Assembly: GCF_034702125.1 (NCBI RefSeq)
Contig: NC_085880.1
Location: 9,427,177-9,491,176, forward strand
Source: Engraulis encrasicolus
Lineage: Eukaryota; Chordata; Actinopteri; Clupeiformes; Engraulidae
Length of the DNA stretch: 64,000 nt
Reading direction: 5' to 3'
Shown here: in pieces, positions 1 to 11,129 of the stretch
How positions within the stretch are numbered: the first letter of the stretch is position 1
How the letters are laid out: the number at the start of each line of letters is the position of its first letter
The notes under the pieces: generated by a model
Told to the model about the DNA's origin: nothing
Seen by the model: only the letters and a program-made list of their open reading frames with translations
Database searches by the model: none
Position numbers and translations under genes: made by a program

Positions 1-28
1 GATTCGGCAGGATAATAAGGTTTTTCAC

Positions 29-225
29 AGGATCCGGATCCGGTTCCAGGATCCAGGATCCGGTAGCCGAGGCTTTTCAGTCAAAATAGTTTGGTCCAAC
101 GTGATAGAAAGGGCCCACGTGTGTGAGTAGGGTGTGTGTTTCAACCCTTTGGTAGGATCCGGTTCCGGATCCGGCAGGATCTTAAGCAGTGGATCCGGTA
201 TCCGGCAGGATCCTAAAAATCAGGA
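29..225. repeat. GGATCC-rich degenerate short repeat
   Basis: The words GGATCC, GGATCCGG and CGGCAGGATC recur about a dozen times in two blocks (about 29-66 and 156-225), separated by ordinary sequence. No protein is supported. It looks like a degenerate minisatellite or the internal repeat of a mobile element. The window edge cuts off the left context. Confidence 0.6.
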
Positions 226-415
226 TCCGGTGCATCTCTATGCATTTGCAGTACCTCCTAATCATTTTGAGCCTATTCCTTTTTCGGCTAAAGTTTGCTA
301 TGGTGGACCAAAGTAAGAACCACCTTCTCCCGTGCAAGGTCTGACTGAAATAAATAAGGCACACTGAGTTCTAACATAACAGTTTTGAGAGACATCAATA
401 TCCACATGTTATAGG

Positions 416-810
416 GTTTTCACACCTGGTCCCTTTTCAGTGAACCAAACCCAGTCCACTTTAAGTGGACCAAAAAGCGAACCGACAGCAAAAGGACTCA
501 GTTCCGTTTTTGTTGTGAGTGTATTACAAAAAGAACTGGCTGATCTGTCTGGTCCTGGTAGGCTTTTATGGTGTGTCACTCTTCTTTTTTATCACACCCG
601 GTCCTCTAGAGCTCTCCTTTAGTGATTACACCCAGTCACAAGTGTAACTTGTCAGAACTCATAAGCGAACCAAACTGAGACCACATCAACCAAGGTCTCA
701 GTACAGTTTGCTTCCGAGGGATCTGGGTACGCTTAGGAGCGTTCACATATGCAGCAAAAATGCTCAGTCACTGTTCGCTTAGGTGACTGAAAGGGACCAG
801 GTGTGAAAAC
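416..810. mobile_element. Non-autonomous DNA transposon (MITE) with terminal inverted repeats
   Basis: The left end reads GTTTTCACACCTGGTCCC and the right end (about 785-810) is its near-perfect reverse complement, GGGACCAGGTGTGAAAAC. The element is about 395 bp and contains no transposase ORF. An inner palindrome around 672-712 (AAACTGAGACC ... GGTCTCAGTACAGTTT) adds secondary structure. I could not settle the target-site duplication, so the superfamily is left open. Confidence 0.65.
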
Positions 811-2260
811 GCTGTTAGAAGTAGGCTGCCACTTCTTTCGGTGTCTGTCAACATGGGGCTGTTCTGTATTGGGAATGCCATACAAAGTCATGCATCTTCT
901 TTCCAGTTATGTTGTATGTAACACATGTATTATACCTAACAATCTGCAATAACAATGTTATTTATAAGGTTTAATTGATCTCTTTTCAAACGGGCCGAGA
1001 CGAGCATGATTGTATACTGTATTTATCAGTGATATGTGTTGCCGAATACTACAGCCTCACACTTGTTCTAACGTGTTAAGGGTAATCATAAAAATGGATA
1101 CATTCTGAAGATACAGCACTGTGGAACACAGACTGGAGGAGTAAATTAAGCCCATCAGAGGGAATTCCAGTGTGAAGTCTTCTAAAACTGATCATGGATA
1201 TGCCTATGTAACGATTTTAGTTGTTGTGATGCTGCTGTTCAACATGATGGCTGAGTGTTGTGCACTGTCCTGGGTTATGCTGTATGAACAAATGTGGCAG
1301 GGCTGTTTCTTTACTAAGGATATTATGCCAAACAGTTAATGTTTTTGTAACATTGCAAAATGTATACAATTTTCCATTTACTGACAGTTTGATGACACAT
1401 TAATCAGAAGATAATTGCTGATCTTTTGCACTCTAAATGCTTTGCTTGTCATCTTTGTCCTGCTCTTCATACTTGGGATTAGAGATGCAGATGTATGAAC
1501 AACTGAGAAAGTATGTGATATAAGCGTAACAAATGTGTCTGCACTCTTTCTGTAAATGGGGATATGCCAGTAAGAGACACTGAACAACTTGGCTGAGCTC
1601 AATGTTGATTCATTACCTGTGTGAGGCCATTATTTCAATAAACCTGTTTTCAAAGTGACCACTTTGAGTAAAAACAGCTCTACTGCTTCCTTGTGGATAT
1701 TTGGTGGCATTGCAGTTCTGTATCACACAATGAACACAGTAATATTGTAGGCCTATAAATATCTGTTCTTTCTCGGAACGTGAATGTAGATTTTTTTTTC
1801 CTTCAACAATATAGAAGAACTGATGCAGTTTCTGCAATGTCCTCAAAGAAAAATTAATATGGAAATAGATCACCCATGGAAATAGATCTTCTAATATTTG
1901 TGAGCTTTTATTGCATCAAGTTAAACCGGAAATTGAATACTATGATGTGCGACTAGTATCCGCCTTCCCCTGCAAGTCGCCTGCTAGCTAACGCAAGTCT
2001 TTCTTCGGGCTTTAAACAAACATACGTTCATTTAACTGACAATTCGTTATATTTTCATGACAAGATTTAATCCGACTATATTGTGCGAGAGAAAATGTAG
2101 GAATTTGGCCAGAAATGGCTATAACGATGTAACGAAAAACGCGGAACCTTTATATGGATGCCCATGAATGACCAAGTCGAATTTTGGCACCCCACACTGT
2201 ACATCGTGTAGTATTTATCGTGCAAACATATTGGGTCGTTTACTTAAATCTGGTCTGAAA
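811..2260. other. Intergenic DNA and 5' flank of LAS1L
   Basis: I see no coding sequence here on either strand. The open frames at 1378-1602 and 1613-1873 show no recognisable motif. The last 300 bp should hold the LAS1L promoter and 5' UTR, but I see no convincing TATA box. An in-frame upstream ATG exists at 2168. Confidence 0.5.
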
Positions 2261-5200
2261 ATGAAGAACAAACCGACTGCCAAGGCTCGCCATGTAGTAG
2301 CCTGGATGAACAAGGCGGAGTGGGACCAGGTGCTGGACTATCTGTACTCAAAAGATGCTGCTTTACAGAACCATGCACTACAACGAATATCTGCTTGGAA
2401 AGGAAGGTGAGTTCCTCTTGTAGCTCTGGCTCTCCACACTGTCATGCAAAAGTTACCTCTGATTGATGCACCATGACATAAACAGAACAATGGCTGAACT
2501 ATAACGTCGTTTTCATGTAATAGCTAATAGGTATGTTAACTAACTTAATATGGAATTTGCGTGATCAAAGACCTACTACATTTACGTGATCAAAGACCTA
2601 CTACACCTTGATGTGTAGTTCTATCTTTATTTATTCCATTTCAAATGTTTTATTTATCTGTTGTGTGTCGTGAATTTGTCAGGTTTGGTCACAACACTCC
2701 TGTCGCAGTGGAGAGCACAGCGGACCTTGTTCGATGCCAAGTTCTGGACAGGTCAGGTCAACTAGACTCTGATGACCTGGTGTTACTCTATGGAATGGCT
2801 CTTGTAAGGTGGGACATCAATTATGTTGTATGCGGACTGCAAGAAGGATTAATTTCATGTTTTTGTTTCAATTCATTAGTTTGTATGCTAGTATAGTGTG
2901 CCACCTCTGCTTGACCAAAAAAAAATCTGGACAATTTGATCCCATATTTTGCTTGTAAGCAAAGCTGTGTTTTATTCAGTGTACATGTAAATAGCCCTAC
3001 TGTTTTTCCTAGCGTTAGATCACAAACGGAGACCATTGGATACACCTTAGCCTCGCGAGCTAAAGGATTTGCTCCACTACTAATACGCAATGAAATGGTA
3101 GTATGGGATGGTCAGGAACGGGCTAGATAAACCTGGGACAGGTGATAATATTTCATGTCACTGACATCTTTCCCTACATCTGACAAACAAATGTGTCTTG
3201 TCTGTCAGGTTTGTCAATCTGATAACGGAAAGGAAACAAGGACGTGTAGCCCAGCCTCTGAGGCGTCTGGCAGGACATGTAAGTCACAACCTCTACCTTG
3301 AAATTGTCCTTGTCTTTTTTATTATTATTATGTTGCTCCTTATTGCCAAAGTCAAGTGTGACAAAACAATGAAAAGGTTTCTCTCTCATCGAAAAAACAT
3401 CTGTATTTTTTTTTGTAGATGAACATTCCAGAATGGATTGTAAACCTCCGACATGATCTTACTCACCGACGGCTTCCATCACTCAAGTGGTGCCGAAAAG
3501 GTGGGTATAAGTTTTAAGAACTATGCATTGGCCACTGTGCTTGACATTTACACCTGGGTTACTCCATGTCAATTCACACACCCTCCCCAGGTGACCCTCT
3601 TTGATTTGCCTGTTAATGCGCAGACAGGTATCTTTTGATGCCAATGTAAAAAAAATACCCGGGTTTAGCATCCTACCTCTAATGGTTTTGGAAAAGAGGC
3701 CCTCCAAAGTTTGGGTGCCATGTCCACTTATCGAGCCCAGGAATTTGCACACAAAATTTACAAGCAGAGACTGAAATAGGCAGGCTACCTGGCATAGGTT
3801 ATTAGAGTAGAGTAGAGTTTCATTTATTGATCCCAGGGGGAAATTAAGGTATCAAGTAGCATACTATACATAAATACAGAAGACATTATACACAGATATT
3901 ACACATGTATTAACCATATATAGCACATTCTTGCATACATTCAGCCCAAGTTAAGTATTTTACTCTCTCACACACTTACACACACATACACACAAAACAA
4001 ATTAAAACATGTACAAAGAGAAAGTGTCCCGGTGATCCATCACATGTGCCTTAACTGAGTATAGCAGCCCAAAATCAAGTGACCAACAAAGTGTCCAGGA
4101 GTGACAGAAGTCACTGTGCATAGTACAATGTCTATTGTATTCTTTTTTTATTAACGTGTTACCTCTGCGTAATATGCCCCTCTGTGCGTGTGTGTTGCAG
4201 GCTGTGCCTTTGTGCTGCAGTGGCTGCAGCAGGAGTACTGGTCTCGTCAGCTGGGCAGCAGGCTGGCGGAGGACTGGGACTCGGAGGAGTCGGATGGGGA
4301 GGACGAGGAGGGCTGGCTGCGGCGGCAGGAGGAGCAGCTCCTCACCCAGCAGAGGGAGGTGGAGAACCACAGTGAGTCCTGCTCCTGCCTCAGGGAGATA
4401 GTTTTGGAGTATGTTAAGACATTTTAAAGGTAGAGCATGTAGGATTGTGGCCAGAGAAGGCATTGAAACTGCGATGCCCATGGCAACTCTTCAGCACTTT
4501 CCCAAATTTGACTTTTTCATGAATGCTTACTAAAAGTGAACTTTTCCCAGTCAATGACTACTTAGAAATTGAGGGGGGTAGATAACATTTGTGAATGGGT
4601 GAGATACATTATGGAAGGAAACTGCCTAAATTACATACTCTGCCCTTAAATACTATGTTAAAAAAACCTACGCAGACGGTAAGCTAGCCAGGAGGATCTC
4701 GGACAGAGTACTTTAAACAAAGCTAAAGTCGTCTGTGTATGAAAACAATGGGAAAAACATACTAGCTACCAGCCAGATGATTGTACAATATGAAAGCAAA
4801 GAAGGTGGATCTAACAAGAAGTGTCATTTTGTTTCTTTTCTGGTATCCACTTTATGTCGGGTGAACGCCCCTTTAGGGCGCACCTTCGGAGTCCTGAGGT
4901 TGAGAATCAATGAAGTCCCCTTAGCGCTGTAGATGGCGGTAGCGCACGTCTTGCGCAAACACCTCAAAAAGAGAAGAAGAAGTAGGGGACAACGCCCTCT
5001 TAGGAGACCCAACTTGAGCACACGCTTTTGCATTGAGTGGGCGTGTTTTGCGATATCTTGCTCTGATTCAGTATTTTTGATGAAAGTGACTGGTAGAGTA
5101 GGCGATTTTGCTATTGGGCAGCTGGTGAATTTCCCCATTTATGTGTCAGTTACTCGTAAAGTTATCATATTATCAGGATTAGCCACACTGCATAAAATGT

Positions 5201-6988
5201 AACATTAGCATGATCACATTTTATTGCTGTACATTTTTAAAGTCAAAAGGTAGGTTGAAAAGGTAAACACGGCTTTTACATCTGAATTTTTACATTACCT
5301 TTTTCATTTCCTCAGAAAAAGCCAGAGAACTGTTGATTTCCTACGAAAAGGAACGGTTTCAGGCAAGTTTGTCATATATTGTTGTATACTGCTGTACTGT
5401 GTTCACCCTACACTCTGTATTTGCTCTGTATGTCCTCTTAGTAAGTTGCTTTGGACAAAAGTGTCTGCTAAATGCAATGTCATGTAGAAACATGCTCTTT
5501 GGCTGCAGGTGTACAAGGGATAGCTGAGCCCTGTTCCCTACTGTCTCTCTTTACGTAATGGACAATAATGATAAGTGATAAGGTGATCATAATCAGAACC
5601 GTACTAACACACAGGATGCAGCCTAGGGGGTCCCTGATTGGCCAAAAGTGAAAAATTGCAGAATTATGATAAGATGCAATATTGAGAAATTTGTTTTGAG
5701 TACAGTTGGTAGGCATGTTATCTTTAATTCCTAGCTCGTAATTATGACACTGTCTATTTAAATTTGTTGCGACATTTACCTCCTTGGGGGGGGGGGGGGC
5801 AGCAAAGTGGAGCCTAGTGGCCCCAGGCGATCTTAATTTGGCCCTGCCCGCAATGATGTACCATAACACACTCCCGGCTTTGGCTGCAGATGTACGAGGA
5901 GTGGCTGAAACACGGCTCACCTACTGGGGCATGGATGGAGCCGACCGCCAACCTCAGCTGGATCTTGAAGCAGGTCAAACTCTTTGCAGCGGATTCAAGG
6001 TTCGAGATTACAGTATTCATAATGCTCACTTGATATCTACTAAACATGATCAACTAGATGTCACTGCGAAGGATGTGCATAATTGCTCATTGCCTGTGAA
6101 ACGGTATGTGAATACTGGCATCTCAGGCCCCAGCTATCATGGGGGATATAGAAGATAGATGAAGATGCTGAAGCTTTAAATGTGCTCTGTGCCGGAAATA
6201 GTCAAAAAAGGTACTGCAACTATGCTGCTCATTGAAACTGGGTTGCTAAATGTGATCTTTCCATGAAAGTTTACTAAGTAATAAACTAATATTTTCTAGT
6301 ATGGCCCAAGTACAGTCATTTTTGCAGCTAAAAATGTCTATATCTGGAAATTCAAAATGGCGAACCATGGAGAAGATCCCCCTTTCATGTATGAAAAGTG
6401 CAATTTTCCCAGTCATAATGAATACTTAGAATTTGATGATATGTGGTAAGTATTCATGGAAAAAGGTAACATTAGTTAATGGGTAGCATGAATTCTGGAA
6501 ATGAGCAACCTTTAATCACATAATATTTTATGTTTCTTTTTGAAGATGTCATTCATCCAAGTCATGGGACAGGTAGTCAAATGAACAAAGTTGCATCCTG
6601 TTGCCTACAACCTAGCTCCTTTGAACCCCATTGGCACAGTTTGTAAACACCTACCTGCTTCTGTCCTTCTGCTTTGCTGTGGAAACTTGTGTGACATTTT
6701 GTGTCTTTTTTTTTTCATTTTAGAGAGATCTTTGTTGATGCACTGGTTCAGGATGGCTTTCTTGTACCTACTCAAGAACAGTTGGAGTCTCTGGAAATCG
6801 AATCAACAGGTAAACACTCACAGCTCCAAAGACCTTGGCTTTTTAAGTACTTTTAAAGTTGCCTGAACTGCTACCTAGTTCAGATGTGTGTCTGTGCATT
6901 CATGAATGTATGTGTGGCTACAGAGCTACAAAAAGAAAGTCCAAATGACTACAACTAGACTATTTTATGGACTCCCTCCGACACTTTG

Positions 6989-7055
<67 letters not shown>

Positions 7056-10000
7056 TCCTCGTCCTCTCACAGGGTTCTATGATCCGCTACGGCCGTGTGT
7101 TCCGCGCATGTTCCTGCAGTTCTGGCTGCCGCTGCTAAAGGTGCTGAGTCGTGTGGCCTTCATACGGCGCGTCCTTGAGAAGCTGTTCGCCGAGCTGCTC
7201 GCAGAGCCGGAGCCGCACAGGAGCTACTACCTCTCCGCCTGGATCTCAGAAGTGGTCCTCTGCAACAGCAAGAGTAAGCGCAGAGGGCATTTTCGCTAGG
7301 TGTAGAGTAGAGTTTATCATATGTATTAAGTTCATTGTGTCTAACTGTTTGACTTAAACACTTAGGGGTTTCTTTTGCCTTAAGACATGTAAAAGTTTTT
7401 ATCTTTTACCTGACATTATTCGACGGTGTTACTTCCGTCTTCATCAGAGGGTCACTGTGATGTTGATGTTTTTAAAGCACGTCACTCATCAACATCACAG
7501 TGACCCTCTGATGAAGACGGAAGTAACACCGTCGAAACATGTCAGGTAAAAGATAAAAACTTTTACATGTCTTAAGGCAAAAGAAACCCCTAAGTGTTTA
7601 AGAGTAGAGTTTATTTGTCACATCAGCGCTGTGGGCAAGGCTACTTCCTGCAGTGAAATGAGTGGTCAACTCCATAGTATGCGCAGAAAGAAAAGTTGTT
7701 ATGGTTGTGCTACACACGCCTGGTACACATTGCATTCAATCATTGAAACTGAGAAACATGCCTTTATGTTGTCATACTGCTAAATCTTTAGGTACAGTAG
7801 AGGCAGCCCTTGTCTCTTTTTTTAAATGGGAAGAAGTAAGTCCTCTTTACACAATACTCTACATACATCATGGCTACAGCTCAAATTAGGACAAATTCCC
7901 TCAAAAGAATGTTGAATTGCAAAGTATGACGTTTCTGCAGATTGGAACGGGCCCAATTCCGTGAAAACGTAAACCAGACCTTGCCAGGCGTCAGACAGTG
8001 CTGTAATTTCTGTAATCTTTTTTTTAAGAATATTTAAACTGATTTGGGTTTCTTGCCCACTTTTGATCTGCAATTCATTCAGGTGCATTCAAGGTCAAGA
8101 AGAAATCACACATGATGGAGCTGTTTGTGAACCGAATGGAGCTTGGGTGGCAGCAACTTCTGACGGCGTGTTTGAATTCCCCGTGCTCTGCTACTCCTTA
8201 CCTTCTACAGCTGTGAGTGGACTTCTCTCTCTCTCTCTCTCTCTCTCACTCACTCACTCACTCACTCACACACGGGCTACCTTGCGATTGGTTTTAGCCA
8301 TCTGTCGAGTTATGTAGCCTAGGCAACAGAGGGAAAAAAAACAGTGATACACAAAAGGTAACACACAAAAGTTCATGTTAAAATCCTATTACAATACATT
8401 CAAGTGTGTGGGGGCCAACTTTAATACACATTTGAAATGCCTACTCTTGACGTCAATCTTTTGCACCTTGTCGATGAGTTGAAAATGTGACACACTGGAA
8501 TGATCCCATAAACACTTAGTGGTTTCTTTTGCCTTAAGACATGTAAAAGTTTTTATCTTTTACCTGACATGTTTCGACGGTGTTACTTCCGTCTTCATCA
8601 GAGGGTCACTGTGATGTTGATGAGTGACGTGCTTTAAAAACAGCTGATGTTGTTGTGGAGGTGTGACCTCCCTGTCAATAATGACAGGTTGGTCACACCT
8701 CCTGCTGTTAGAGTTGTCCTCTTAGGATGGTGGTCCAGGTGTGTGAGAGCATGTATGCCCCCTCATCATGGACTGGGACAAGGCAAAAGTCATACAGCAA
8801 GAGAACAACAGATACCACCGCTGGATTAAGGAGTCTATGGAGATCAGAAAGCGTAGCCCAAGTACCATGAACAGGGATGAGGGGGCATACATGCTCTCAC
8901 ACACCTGGACCACCATCCTAAGAGGACAACTCTAACAGCAGGAGGTGTGACCAACCTGTCATTATTGACAGGGAGGTCACACCTCCACAACAACATCAGC
9001 TGTTTTTAAAGCACGTCACTCATCAACATCACAGTGACCCTCTGATGAAGACGGAAGTAACACCGTCGAAACATGTCAGGTAAAAGATAAAAACTTTTAC
9101 ATGTCTTAAGGCAAAAGAAACCACTAAGTGTTTAAGTTAAACAGTTAGACATAATGAACTTAATTCATAGGAATGATCCCATGTTTGTGGGTGCATCCCA
9201 ATATGTGACCTTGCCTCCTCCACTTGTGCTTGTCTCCTCGTCCCACCTCCTGGCCCCTCCTCCGTGGAGAAAACGATAAAGTTTCCCAGCTGTCAGCCTA
9301 GCCACAACAACGTTTGAGGGACTGTTTTTCATTCACCATAACAATTGCACACGAGAAAAAGACTCTACAATTGAGCTTTTGCAAGATATTGAAATATAAT
9401 GCTGTTGTCAGTGATGTCATCATGACGAGAAGCGAGTGGAGGAGGCAAGTGGAGGAGGCAAGGTCCCATATTAAGATGCACTCTGTGTGTCAGGTTACTG
9501 AAGGACATGGATGAGCCCCCGCCTCCTGACACCCAGGAGAAGCTTCTCCGCCTGTCCAGCATCTACACCCAGGGGGAGTACCACCCGGAGGAGACCCACA
9601 GCCACGGCCCCGCTCATGCCCGCGCTCATGCCCACAGCCATGCCCATTCAGACCCCTCCAAATCCGGCAGCGTATACACCTTGCAGAGTCTCAAGGAGAG
9701 GCTCAGGAGGGAAGGCCTGGGGACGGGGCCATCGCTTTTGACCAATCGCAGTGGCTCCTGCGTGCCAGGGGGGCTGCCCACTGAGGACCTGCAGGAGAAG
9801 CTGACTATGGGCATGCTGGAGCAGAGGCAGATGGCTCTGCGTGGCTCACCTTGGCAGGTGTGCACAGGTGGGTCAATGCATTTTCCTTTTACATTACATT
9901 ACATTAAAGTAGAAGTTGGCAACTTTGTTTTTACTCTTGAACTGTCATGGGATTCTGAAAGCAGTGCATGAAATAGCCTGTTAGGGGGAAAACAGCTCCT

Positions 10001-10529
10001 GCCAAAACATGTAGTCTTGTTTACATAATTTCAGCGTGCCTTTGGTTGACTTAACCAAACATGTTCAGGGGTGTGGGTATGCCATGATTAAGTAAATCAC
10101 AGCAGTATTTCACTTAGGGGAACGTGCATCTGTGCTACAAATACCCCACACACCATTTCCAACAACATTTTAATTTTAAAAATATAACCGTAATATCTGG
10201 CTGAGAAACGCAAGAGGACCGTCAGAGTATGAATTCAATGGAGCGCTGTCAGTCAAAAACTGGCAAACCTCTTTTTGCGCTGTCTGCAAATCACCATTCT
10301 ACAGTAAGACAGGCCTTAGCCAAAGGTCAATTCCTCAACCCATCAGGAAAATGCCTGCATTGTTGCGTTGCAGTACGCATTGTTGCGTTACGTTGCAAAC
10401 ATACAGCTTTTGAGTAAGGGGCACGCGGTGCCCGGAATTACAGTATGTGAATCAAGATAAACAAAACGTGTTTCGGGTTACAAATGACCCATAGGCCTAT
10501 TCTTTATTTTGTTTTTTAGAACATGTCCA

Positions 10530-10617
<88 letters not shown>

Positions 10618-10998
10618 CTAATATTTCATATTTCAATTTTTGTATCTTGTCTAGATAAAGTTCCATGGAAGTTTTACCCACTGGGCAAGGTTCCAGGGCA
10701 ATCGGAGGACCCCTCGTGTTTAATGGTGGACACATACACTCCCCTCACCGTCTTTGACCAACAGGTCGAGCTTGACAAACCCTCACAGCATCATGTTAAT
10801 CCAAGGTATAGCAGAATTTTCAAATTATGTTGTATGAATTACATATTTCACGTTCAAGTTATAGAAAACTAACTTCTGTTTGTTTGTGTGTTTGTCTCTT
10901 TTTTAAGTATTCTCGGCCAAAACAGAACGGGTTCTGATGGACAGCTTTGGAGTACAGCAGAACTGAACAAGCTGAAATCTGGACTAAAGCTTTTTTGA
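2261..10998 (+). CDS. las1l: LAS1-like ribosome biogenesis protein, 13 coding exons
   Basis: LAS1L is the HEPN endoribonuclease that, with the kinase NOL9, cuts pre-rRNA in ITS2 during 60S maturation; it acts in the nucleolus. Exons by hand: 2261-2406, 2683-2808, 3209-3278, 3419-3500, 4201-4371, 5316-5362, 5890-5999, 6724-6809, 7073-7273, 8083-8212, 9494-9867, 10655-10805, 10908-10998. The sum is 1785 nt, giving 594 residues in one frame, shorter than human (about 734). The N-terminus matches the family ([27 protein letters not shown]). The HEPN catalytic motif RHDLTH falls at residues 125-130. An acidic run follows in exon 5, [10 protein letters not shown] in exon 11, and the C-terminus SGLKLF matches the vertebrate end. 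Intron 6 has a GC donor (CAG|GCAAGT); all others are GT-AG. The ATG at 2261 is preferred; one at 2168 would add 31 residues. Exon 11 has an unusual His-rich stretch. Identity is very sure; the short exons 6 and 7 less so. Confidence 0.93.
3811..4110. repeat. Interspersed repeat in LAS1L intron 4
   Basis: The segment starts near AGAGTTTCATTTATTGATCC, carries GGGAAATTAAG and ATACATAAATACAG, and ends in CA-rich sequence. A related copy lies at about 17785-18100 in the 3' flank of ZNF-B, with the same order of motifs. It is a dispersed fish repeat of a class I cannot name. Confidence 0.65.
4430..4640. repeat. Dispersed repeat family R1, copy in intron 5
   Basis: Shared landmarks are CCCAGTCA, ATACTTAGAATTTGA-like text, GATAACATTTGTGAATGGG and GGAAACTGCC. 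Further copies lie at about 6190-6520 and 23010-23390, and a reverse-orientation fragment at 63255-63320. No ORF. Probably an old non-autonomous element. Confidence 0.6.
5430..5482. mobile_element. 3' end fragment of a tRNA-derived SINE
   Basis: The text GTAAGTTGCTTTGGACAAAA followed by GTGTCTGCTAAATGCAATG matches the 3' ends of the longer SINE copies at about 14820-14995 and 21705-21920. Only the tail survives. Confidence 0.6.
6190..6520. repeat. Dispersed repeat family R1, copy in intron 7
   Basis: Same landmarks as the copy in intron 5: CATGAAAGTTTACTAAGTAA, TTCCCAGTCATAATGAATAC, then GGTAACATTAGTTAATGGG. It is best aligned with the 23010-23390 copy. Confidence 0.65.
6989..7053. repeat. 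(GT)n microsatellite
   Basis: About 32 GT units lie in intron 8, ending about 20 bp before the exon 9 acceptor (CTCCTCGTCCTCTCACAG). Length variation here could affect splicing of exon 9. Confidence 0.95.
7361..7602. mobile_element. Short foldback element related to the Penelope-like element at 8505
   Basis: Two arms of about 115 bp (7361-7475 and 7489-7602) are reverse complements around a short spacer. Each arm carries TAAAAGTTTTTATCTTTTACC and the CTGATGAAGACGG...CCGTCGAAA motif or its complement. The arms match those of the larger element at 8505-9140. The left arm has a mutated core (GAATAA for GAAACA on its own strand). It lies in LAS1L intron 9. Confidence 0.8.
7504..7546 (+). ncRNA. 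Hammerhead-ribozyme-like motif
   Basis: In order: CCCT, CTGATGA, a hairpin GACGG/CCGTC with loop AAGTAACA, GAAA, CATGTC and AGG. This resembles the minimal type I hammerheads known from Penelope-like elements: the C/GT pair with an AT loop could form a tiny helix III, GTC the cleavage site, and AGG/CCT a short helix I. One extra A sits between CTGATGA and helix II, so it is not canonical. Activity is inference only. Confidence 0.4.
8222..8268. repeat. (CT)n and (CTCA)n microsatellite
   Basis: A CT run continues into six CTCA units, starting about 10 bp after the exon 10 donor of LAS1L. Confidence 0.9.
8563..8605 (-). ncRNA. Hammerhead-ribozyme-like motif, minus strand
   Basis: The reverse complement reads CTGATGA, A, GACGG, loop, CCGTC, GAAACATGTC and AGG, the same core as at 7504 and 9038. 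It is intact in the left arm of the foldback element. Same reservation about the extra A. Confidence 0.4.
8771..8935 (+). pseudogene. Penelope-like element C-terminal coding fragment
   Basis: A 54-codon frame ends in TAA. It contains [23 protein letters not shown] and [12 protein letters not shown]. This order (DWD..KV, a WIKE..IRKR block, then [10 protein letters not shown]) is what I know from the end of the GIY-YIG region of Penelope-like elements in fish and other animals. It is a remnant, cut off from its reverse transcriptase, and its last third lies in the inverted arm. Confidence 0.6.
9038..9080 (+). ncRNA. Hammerhead-ribozyme-like motif
   Basis: Intact copy of the CTGATGA / GACGG-CCGTC / GAAACATGTC / AGG motif in the right arm of the foldback element. 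It lies about 100 bp after the stop of the Penelope-like coding fragment, the position expected for a 3' terminal repeat. Confidence 0.4.
9189..9483. mobile_element. MITE family M3, copy 1, next to LAS1L exon 11
   Basis: Ends are GGGTGCATCC... and ...GATGCACTC, with inner terminal repeats ACCTTGCCTCCTCCACTTG / GGAGGAGGCAAGGT. A 3-bp duplication TGT flanks it (9186-9188 and 9484-9486). Three more copies lie at 55442, 60257 and 60927. The right end is only 10 bp upstream of exon 11 (9494), so the element supplies most of the acceptor region. Confidence 0.8.
10536..10617. repeat. (GT)n microsatellite
   Basis: About 41 uninterrupted GT units lie in LAS1L intron 11, 37 bp before the exon 12 acceptor. 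Confidence 0.95.
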
Positions 10999-11129
10999 CA
11001 GCCTTCATTTTTTAAAAAAGAACTTGGTTGTGATTTCTTAACCCTACAAGGCATCACATGTACATATTTTTTTGGTGGAGTCTGATCTTTGAATTCTTAT
11101 AGCTTTCCGATTTCCTTCTTTTTTCACAA

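Larger units (their letters stand above)
8505..9140. mobile_element. Penelope-like element fragment in foldback arrangement
   Basis: Two arms of about 260 bp (about 8507-8765 and 8880-9137) are near-perfect reverse complements around a spacer of about 115 bp. Each arm holds the hammerhead-like motif and the same 3'-type sequence as the small element at 7361. The spacer and right arm encode the end of a Penelope-type protein. The layout looks like two Penelope-like 3' ends joined head to head. It sits in LAS1L intron 10. Confidence 0.75.

Noticed and set aside
4002..4481. 159-codon minus-strand frame, Leu-rich
   Set aside because: Antisense of GC-rich LAS1L exon 5 and a flanking repeat.
5480..5920. 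146-codon minus-strand frame in LAS1L introns 6-7
   Set aside because: It crosses a poly-G run and the real exon 7 in antisense; no recognisable domain.
6967..7299. Long frame with a Val-Cys repeat over (GT)n, and similar frames at 10478, 45328, 63515 and 63655
   Set aside because: They are translations of dinucleotide repeats. Only the part 7073-7273 is real, as LAS1L exon 9.
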